In this document: piece after piece, positions 59,325 through 64,000 of the stretch
How positions within the stretch are numbered: the first letter of the stretch is position 1
Layout of the letters: every line of letters starts with the position of its first letter
Assembly: GCF_018320785.1 (NCBI RefSeq)
Contig: NC_054866.1
Coordinates: forward strand, 7,718,487-7,782,486
Length of the DNA stretch: 64,000 nucleotides
Source: Cheilinus undulatus
Lineage: Eukaryota > Chordata > Actinopteri > Labriformes > Labridae
Direction: 5' to 3'
Notes under the pieces: generated by a model
Seen by the model: the letters and a program-made list of their open reading frames with translations, nothing else
What the model was told of the DNA's origin: nothing
The model's database searches: none
Translations under genes and position numbers: made by a program

Positions 59325-60717
59325 GCAATCGGTTCTTTGCAGATGATGTCAGCAGAAGTAGGGTCTACCCCTACAGGTAGTGATTTCTGCATAGAGAAGC
59401 TCTACCAAAAAGACCATGTTCTGAGCTGTTTACAACAATGCCAAGCATTCAAAGTGCAAACATTAAAAACATTCTTAATTCTTGAGCTACTTCTGCATCC
59501 CAAAAGTAGTGAAATATTCCAGCAAAAAATTCAAAGTTTAAAAAAATACTCAAAAAACAGCAGCAGGTAGGAATAATAAAAGCCTCCATCCAAAGCTTGG
59601 ACAAGTGGTGGTGTCTGTATGGTCTGTTTCCACAAGGTGGTCTGGTTTGGTTCAACACAGTTTTGCCATGATTTAGCTCAGTGTTTTTTAAATGTTTCTT
59701 CTGCCTAGGCAGACCTGAGATAAAGCCAAAATCTTAAGGCACACTACCTATATATCCATGCAAAATCGCCTCTAGATTTTCATACAGTATCTTTATTTGA
59801 TGTATAACTGTAGTGAGTTAGAAATGATACGCATGGTAGATAGAGTTCCTCTTCCTTTCCTTTCCTTTCTCATTGTACACTGTTTTGGACTGGTTGTTAC
59901 GGAGGAAATAAACACTGGTTAAGCTGTTTTGGAATGTCCAACAGTCTTGGATGCACCATGCCAACAGTGCATGCAAAGCTGTGACTGTGTCACCTTTAAA
60001 TGACATCACAAGACTCAGGTAGTGGGGAACGCTGCGACAGAGAGAATGAGAAGACACCATCTTGTCAACGGACTCTACAGCAAACCCATTCCCACAGACT
60101 TGAATCAAATATGTTCTTGTTTTTGAGTTAAAACCCAACTGTACTAAAACTGAACTGTAATGAAGCTTGAGCTCGCAGACCACTGCAACGCTTCTAGAGT
60201 GAACTAGGCCAGAGGCCTGGATGACACCAGTGTGCAGGTGAGCTTACCCAGCCTGTGTTTCCTAAACTGAAAACCAGTCCAGTCTTTTCTCCCTTCCTTT
60301 TCTTTAATACACAGGATGTTAGGGCTTCAGATTCTGGCTTTTTTTATTTACCAGGGTTTAGCCCGAAACATAAGAGTGCGTGTTTGTTTCAGTTCACACC
60401 CCATTTGGGAACAACTGAATAACACAGTTACATACCAAAATGTATGTTTTTGCAGCCTAATTTTCAGCCATATCCGTGTTATTCACAGTTGGTGATGAAA
60501 GCAATCTACTGTAGCAAATCCAAAACTTTTTGTACCTGTTCTAAGTCATTTTTACACCAAATTTTCAAAAAATAAAGTGCATATGCAACAAAGGCGCAGT
60601 AAGAACATGCCAGAAATACTACAGGAAATGCTCACTTTCTACAAGGTTGTCCAATTTTTTGATACTTTATAATCACAGTAATAGGGCATGGTTGGACAAG
60701 TTGCAAAGGCATCCCTA
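59325..60717. other. No gene recognised
   Basis: 59672-59760 resembles the start of a hAT element (tcagtgttttttaaatgttt, cttaaggcacactac). 59850-60190 holds a 121-codon minus-strand open frame without known domain; it may be part of a repeat. Confidence 0.35.
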
Positions 60718-60807
60718 CACCACGTTCCAAATTATTATGCAAATGAACTTTTTTTTTTATGTTTCTGACAATAAAATCCAATTTGCATCATACTTTGGAA
60801 CACGGTG
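60718..60807. mobile_element. 90-bp hairpin MITE
   Basis: TA flanks (60716-60717, 60808-60809). The ends caccacgttccaaattatta and gcatcatactttggaacacg pair as inverted repeats that nearly meet, leaving a short T-rich loop. Confidence 0.8.
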
Positions 60808-61099
60808 TAGACTAGCCTGAAGGCACACCAGTTTGCCTCGCCACACCCTTAAAGGATCACTGGTTTAACTCATTATACTCTGATCTTGCCTGTGTTTCCT
60901 CAGGGGATGTCTTATTATATTTCCAACTGACAAGAGATACTCACTTGGAAACATGCAGCTAAAAAATAAAGGGTAACAATTAAATGTGACATTTAAAGCC
61001 TGCTGTAGACATGTGGGGGAAAAACTGATTGATGTGATTCACAAAGGATGATTTCTGAGATCAAAATTTCCTTTTTAATGTTTTTTAAGTAAGACAAAA

Positions 61100-61141
61100 G
61101 AGCCATATGTGGCTCAAGAGCTATGCGTTGAGTATCACTGG
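61100..61141. mobile_element. hAT end fragment
   Basis: gagccatatgtggctcaaga, gctatgcg and ttgagtatcactg form the right terminus of a known fish hAT family. The left end was not found. Confidence 0.55.
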
Positions 61142-63022
61142 TTTAGATGTTTAGCTGGTGTTTAGCCTTTCTAGTTAAGACCAATCTTCAATCTCTGCAG
61201 TGCAGCCAATCAACTTAAGTCATATTTCTACTAGTTTAAACTTTGGGTTGAGAGTAAACTTTACACTTAAACTTAAGACATAATTTACGAGAAACTGGTG
61301 AAACAGACTGCAGGCCCACAGAGATCCAGGATGTAAAGTAAAAATTTCTGTTTATGTTTTCTAACCCTGGAAATGAAGCAACAAACATTAAGCAAGAATA
61401 AAAAGTGATCAGTTGTTGGTAATCATTTTGGATTATGTGTTCTTGCATGTACATATGCATGCCTATATATTACAGGTAAATATTATTGTGTACCCAGTAA
61501 TGCCAGTGGTACGGCAATATGTTTTTTATTCAGTTGACTTTACTTTTCCCCTCATTGTGCATGTTAGAAATATTAAAATCATTGTCATTATTATTTCAGA
61601 ACTCATTATCAAGTTTGTTTCTCCCCTTTTTCTCCTCCTATCTCTCTCACCACATTTTCCCTCACAAAAACCACACCGCCGTTCTTCACCCAATCAGACA
61701 ATACAGCGATATCTCTGCCTTCAAGACATGCAACCAGACATGCTCATAACGCCCACAGCTATACAAATAGGTCTTATTTATTCTGGTCATTAATCCAATC
61801 CCCCCTCCTTTCCTCTTGTCTCCTGCTCTGATGTTTTAATTTCTTCCATTTCCTTATTTTTCATTTGAACATGCTGTCGTTACTACTACCGTTACTTGTG
61901 TTTTATCTCTTTCTCATGCTGATGGTCCTCAGTCTCCTCATGCCAATGGTTCAAGTCTGTCATGTCATTTCACCAATGATAGAAAGGTAGGCAGACAGCT
62001 AGATGGATAAATATGTATAGATACATATAATCTAGATAGGACTGCGATCCCAGAGATATTAATAAATACAAATCCAATCTTCTTTCACTTTTAAACTTCA
62101 AATAGCCCCCTCTGCTGTTCTCTTACTATTGATGTTAATTGACTATGCATCCAACAGCATTTGCAGGAATGTCTTTTATATCTCCACAACTTAAGCACTG
62201 CAGTTTCTATTATAAACTGACGAGTAAGGATTAAATAGCACTGCTCAGTCTTCATAAGCAGCTGCCAGAAGCCTTCATTATAGCTACACTGTGCTGCTCA
62301 AGTCTATACAAATACAGCATTAAAGTTCTTTTGTATTTGCAGCTTAAATTTGGTCCTGTAACTTGGTCCAGTGCTTTAATGAAGGACTTAAAAACACAAG
62401 TAGCTCAAAATAAAGCAGCTTGTTGTGCTTTACAGTGCTCTTAAATGTAACAGACATGCATGACAGTCTTGGCTGTCTAACTGTAAGACAAAATAAGACT
62501 TTGAGACAAAGAAGAGTCCTGTACAGAGCCAATGTTAGGCTGGAATTCTCTGCCAGTGTGTTATCCAAGAGCGTAACAGAGATCAGTTGAAATGTATGTT
62601 AAAACCACACCCCATAGTATTTCATCAACAACCTAATTCATCTGAGTTAACTAACAATATCCGAATGGTTGGCAAAGTCTTAGATGTTTCTCACCCTCTT
62701 TTCCCTTGGAATTGCTGTGTAAACATAGGGTAATTTGGATATATCTATAACAGGTCATCCACTTGTGTGTGGTTATTACAATGTGGCATGCATAAATACA
62801 TTGAATACATATAGGTGCATGCACATCATGATATCTGTTGGTAGACAGACACCAAATATGACATGAGTTTAAGATGTGAGATTATGATTTTGTGTTTTTC
62901 TAAAGTGTTTGTTAAATGGATGGCCATTCTGTTTCTGTTCTGTTTGTTTTTATATATATATTTTTTAACTTTCTGAAAGAATTTTTTTATTTTTTATTTA
63001 TTTTTTTTTTGCACACTGGCCT
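61142..63022. other. No gene recognised
   Basis: AT-rich. Short tatctagat-like simple sequence at 61990-62040 and T-rich runs at 62955-63010. Open frames at 61413-61793 lack any domain or splice context. Confidence 0.4.
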
Positions 63023-63188
63023 GGAACTAACCCAACACACCAGATCGACTGCTTCAAACACGAGTTGCATGGATATATTTCACATTCATCTGGGAAAGCT
63101 CCCATAGAAAGCCTTTGGGAAGTACAGGACTTTTTCTGATGACAGAGGCGGAGTCTGGCAAATCCACCTGCTTTGCAAGGTTAGCCTG
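63023..63188. mobile_element. Short MITE sharing termini with the RecQ-remnant family
   Basis: The left part aactaacccaacacaccaga and tcatctgggaaagctcccat match 24803 onward. The right end ctgctttgcaaggttagcct is the reverse of the family's other terminus. Both ends with almost nothing between them suggest an extreme internal-deletion derivative of about 165 bp. Confidence 0.6.
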
Positions 63189-63256
63189 AAATAGCAAGCC
63201 TAGCTTTTGGTTCTAGCTGCAGTTGGTCATGTTGCTGTAGTATTCTGCCTTGTCTT

Positions 63257-63556
63257 TAAATGGTAAATGGACTTGAGCTTGCAAAGTGCTTTTGTGGTCG
63301 TCTGACTACTCATAGCACTTATATATCACAGGTCACACCTATCCAGTCACACCCATTCACACATTTGATGGTAAAGGTTGCTATGGAGAATTGTCCATTA
63401 GTATTAGCAAACACATCCATACTAATTTCCACACCACCGACAGAGCAGCTGGAGCAAAGTGTGGTTAAGTGTCTTGCCTGAGGGCACATTGATATGTGAC
63501 TGCAGGAGCTGGGGCTCGGGATGACAGACTCTACCTCCTGAGCAACAGTTGCCCAA
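63257..63556 (-). mobile_element. tRNA-derived SINE, minus strand (same family as 5202)
   Basis: On the minus strand: head tgttgctcaggaggtagagt, block caggcaagacacttaacc, tail caagtccatttaccattt. About 300 bp and uninterrupted. Confidence 0.8.
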
Positions 63557-63662
63557 AAATAGCTTGCATATTGTAAGACTAATCTCCAAATCCCAACTTC
63601 CAAAAGTTATCAAAACTCTGAAATGTTTCCATTAACATTGCTTTCACTTTGCCTGTAGTGAC

Positions 63663-63745
63663 CTGTCCAGGGTATCTGGCTGTAATGTTATCAGTGTCAG
63701 AAGCAGCAGGTAGATGACTGCTATGTGCAACACCAGGGATGCCAT
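63663..63745 (-). CDS. Candidate first coding exon with signal-peptide-like sequence (tentative)
   Basis: On the minus strand an ATG in strong context (gccatcATGG) opens 27 codons starting MASLVLHIAVIYLLLL, a continuous hydrophobic stretch, then PDTLD. An AG|GTCACT donor-like site follows at 63662-63661. It could be the signal peptide or signal anchor of a secretory-pathway protein. There is no evidence joining it to the sialyltransferase exons 10 kb away, and the lack of basic residues before the hydrophobic core is unlike a typical Golgi anchor. It may be chance. Confidence 0.25.
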
Positions 63746-64000
63746 GATGGCCTTGTTTGTTCAAGATGAAAAATGCAAAAAAACAAACAAAAAACAGCAT
63801 AGACCAGGCAGTTCCCTGAAAGATCATAATGCATTACGTACTTCCCACCACAGCAAAACATAAACAACATCTTTCCGAGGCAAGTAGTTTATTGGTTTTA
63901 GCAGCATTGACAACATTTGGTTTATTGTGTTCACCACTAATGTAGTAGGAACGATGATTCTGCATTTGTGTGTTTCATGCGGGGATGTACTGTGTAGGGA
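63746..64000. other. No feature recognised
   Basis: Sequence upstream of the candidate exon. No promoter motif could be identified with confidence. Confidence 0.35.

Noticed and set aside
60070..60110. Minus-strand reading VCGNGFAV, resembling sialylmotif L (VGNG)
   Set aside because: The downstream residues do not continue the motif (no KYDVVIRLN-like sequence) and no splice sites frame it; treated as coincidence.
61413..61793. 126-codon + strand open frame
   Set aside because: Hydrophobic, low-complexity translation of T-rich DNA without family similarity or splice sites.

Overview
This window looks like nuclear DNA of a ray-finned fish, probably a percomorph-type teleost. The evidence is AT-rich, intron-scale non-coding sequence, many Tc1/mariner, hAT and SINE families typical of teleosts, and two recognisable vertebrate protein-coding loci. 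I see no prokaryotic operon, phage, plasmid, CRISPR array or rRNA gene.

Real genes. (1) An intact 457-codon, single-coding-exon TRIM gene on the + strand at 20320-21693 (RING, B-box2, coiled coil, PRY-SPRY; TRIM35-like or zinc-binding-protein-A33-like). A splice acceptor 17 nt upstream of the ATG points to a non-coding 5' exon. (2) The last two coding exons of a sialyltransferase of the ST3GAL4 type on the - strand (53195-53344 and 53001-53090, separated by a 104-nt intron). They carry sialylmotifs S, III and VS. Exons encoding the N-terminus and motif L were not found in the window and should lie to the right. A further unproven candidate is a signal-peptide-like first exon on the - strand at 63663-63745.

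Everything else is mobile DNA or sequence I cannot name. 0-6.6 kb: two decayed Tc1 copies, each split by a hAT-type element, the second also by a SINE that itself contains another element. 7.4-9.0 and 13.0-14.6 kb: two near-full-length Tc1 copies with dead transposase genes. 10.2-12.9 kb: a TIR element split by a MULE-like element, then a hAT relic split by a Harbinger relic with a MADF remnant. 15.5-18.0 kb: nested fold-back elements. 19.5-20.1 kb: an inverted-repeat MITE with a perfect 8-bp target duplication just upstream of the TRIM gene. 22.6-36.8 kb: more Tc1 relics, TTAA-type MITEs, a BED-finger hAT relic and a hAT element expanded into a T-rich tandem array. 38-43 kb: hAT, SINE, LINE-tail and paired Tc1-type MITEs. 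47-53 kb: short MITEs and two head-to-tail copies of a repeat carrying remnants of a RecQ-type helicase gene, each interrupted by a different hAT element. 56-64 kb: a hAT element with internal AT-rich arrays, a SINE, a 90-bp hairpin MITE and further fragments.

The most unusual thread is a dispersed repeat (pieces at 5.4, 24.8, 26.0, 33.9, 49.6, 50.5 and 63.0 kb). Its ends look like transposon termini, and several copies preserve in-frame pieces of a RecQ-like helicase N-terminus including a decayed Walker A loop. Family names come from recognising consensus sequences by eye; no database search was possible.
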